From assembly GCA_024230295.1 (NCBI GenBank), contig JAAERN010000009.1, forward strand, positions 62,001 to 126,000: 64,000 nucleotides of DNA, read 5' to 3'. The notes under the pieces were generated by a model, which had not been told where the DNA came from, did not search any database, and was given only the letters and a program-made list of their open reading frames with translations. Position numbers and translations under genes: made by a program. Each line of letters starts with the position of its first letter. The first letter of the stretch is position 1. Origin of the DNA: Planctomycetota bacterium. Lineage in GTDB: Bacteria > Planctomycetota > Phycisphaerae > Phycisphaerales > SM1A02. Positions 63,951 to 64,000 of this stretch are shown piece by piece.

Positions 63951-64000
63951 ATGGCCAATCAGCCCGTCCCACTGCTCGACCTCAAGGCTCAATATGATTC
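63951..64000 (+). CDS. DegT/DnrJ/EryC1-family aminotransferase, N-terminal start only (3' truncated)
   Basis: The ATG at 63951 follows GTGGAGG at a suitable distance and encodes MANQPVPLLDLKAQYD before the window ends. The LLDLKAQY opening is characteristic of PLP-dependent sugar aminotransferases in surface glycan synthesis. With only 16 residues visible the assignment rests on this motif and on the neighbouring rml and glycan genes. Confidence 0.65.
   Translation, partial: MANQPVPLLDLKAQYD

Overview
The window looks like a chromosomal segment of a planctomycete, most likely class Phycisphaerae. This is inferred from family signatures, not from a database search. Supporting signs are two secreted proteins with dockerin-like calcium-binding repeat pairs, GACC-type cysteine repeats in one of them, a zinc-ribbon membrane protein with the pattern CPACNYDLSG...CSECG, a formylglycine-type sulfatase, many secreted proteins of unknown role, and moderately high GC throughout. 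No phage, insertion sequence or CRISPR array was seen. Two tRNA genes (Cys-GCA and Leu-UAA) are present, neither encoding CCA.

Region 1 to 18.8 kb is mostly housekeeping: the 3' part of an AddA/UvrD-like helicase-nuclease, a 2-hydroxyacid dehydrogenase, enolase, an oligopeptide-type ABC binding protein plus a single permease with no partner genes nearby, secreted proteins, a flippase-like membrane protein, pyrE, a GH57 glycosidase translationally joined to gatB, a cyclophilin, and a DacZ-like diadenylate cyclase beside a lipoprotein. Region 19 to 23.1 kb is a phosphate-response block: a PhoB/PhoR-type two-component pair, a Na/phosphate cotransporter and a PhoU-like protein.

Region 23.1 to 42.8 kb holds an FMN glutamate-synthase-like protein coupled to a secreted esterase-like hydrolase, a large secreted dockerin-like protein, a sulfatase, a TlpA-type thioredoxin, and a five-gene run from 33.2 to 36.2 kb in which every gene overlaps the next by four bases (transporter, phosphoglycolate-phosphatase-like, two tiny unknown ORFs, UPF0173 metallo-hydrolase). 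It continues with a DUF4396 membrane protein with a His/Met-rich loop, a MESH1-like HD hydrolase, rmuC, a PD40 propeller and an S9 peptidase. The S9 gene is flanked by two related palindromic elements.

Region 42.8 to 64 kb is a cell-envelope and glycan island. Its centrepiece is a complete arnB-arnC-arnA-arnD-arnT set in the enterobacterial order, each gene joined to the next by a four-base overlap and preceded by a flippase-like gene. It encodes synthesis and transfer of 4-amino-4-deoxy-L-arabinose. After it come a peroxiredoxin, a minus-strand glycan block (WcaF-like acetyltransferase, propeller protein, WaaE-like glycosyltransferase), a CBM2/dockerin-like secreted protein, an SGNH hydrolase with a methyltransferase, a metal or cobalamin receptor-like lipoprotein, rmlA and rmlB, a large secreted repeat protein with a Gly/Ser-rich tail, and the start of a DegT-type aminotransferase cut off at the right edge.

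The most notable observation is the intact Ara4N operon outside its usual proteobacterial setting. Next are the chain of tiny overlapping ORFs, the DacZ-like cyclase, the palindrome pair, and a possible structured leader upstream of enolase.
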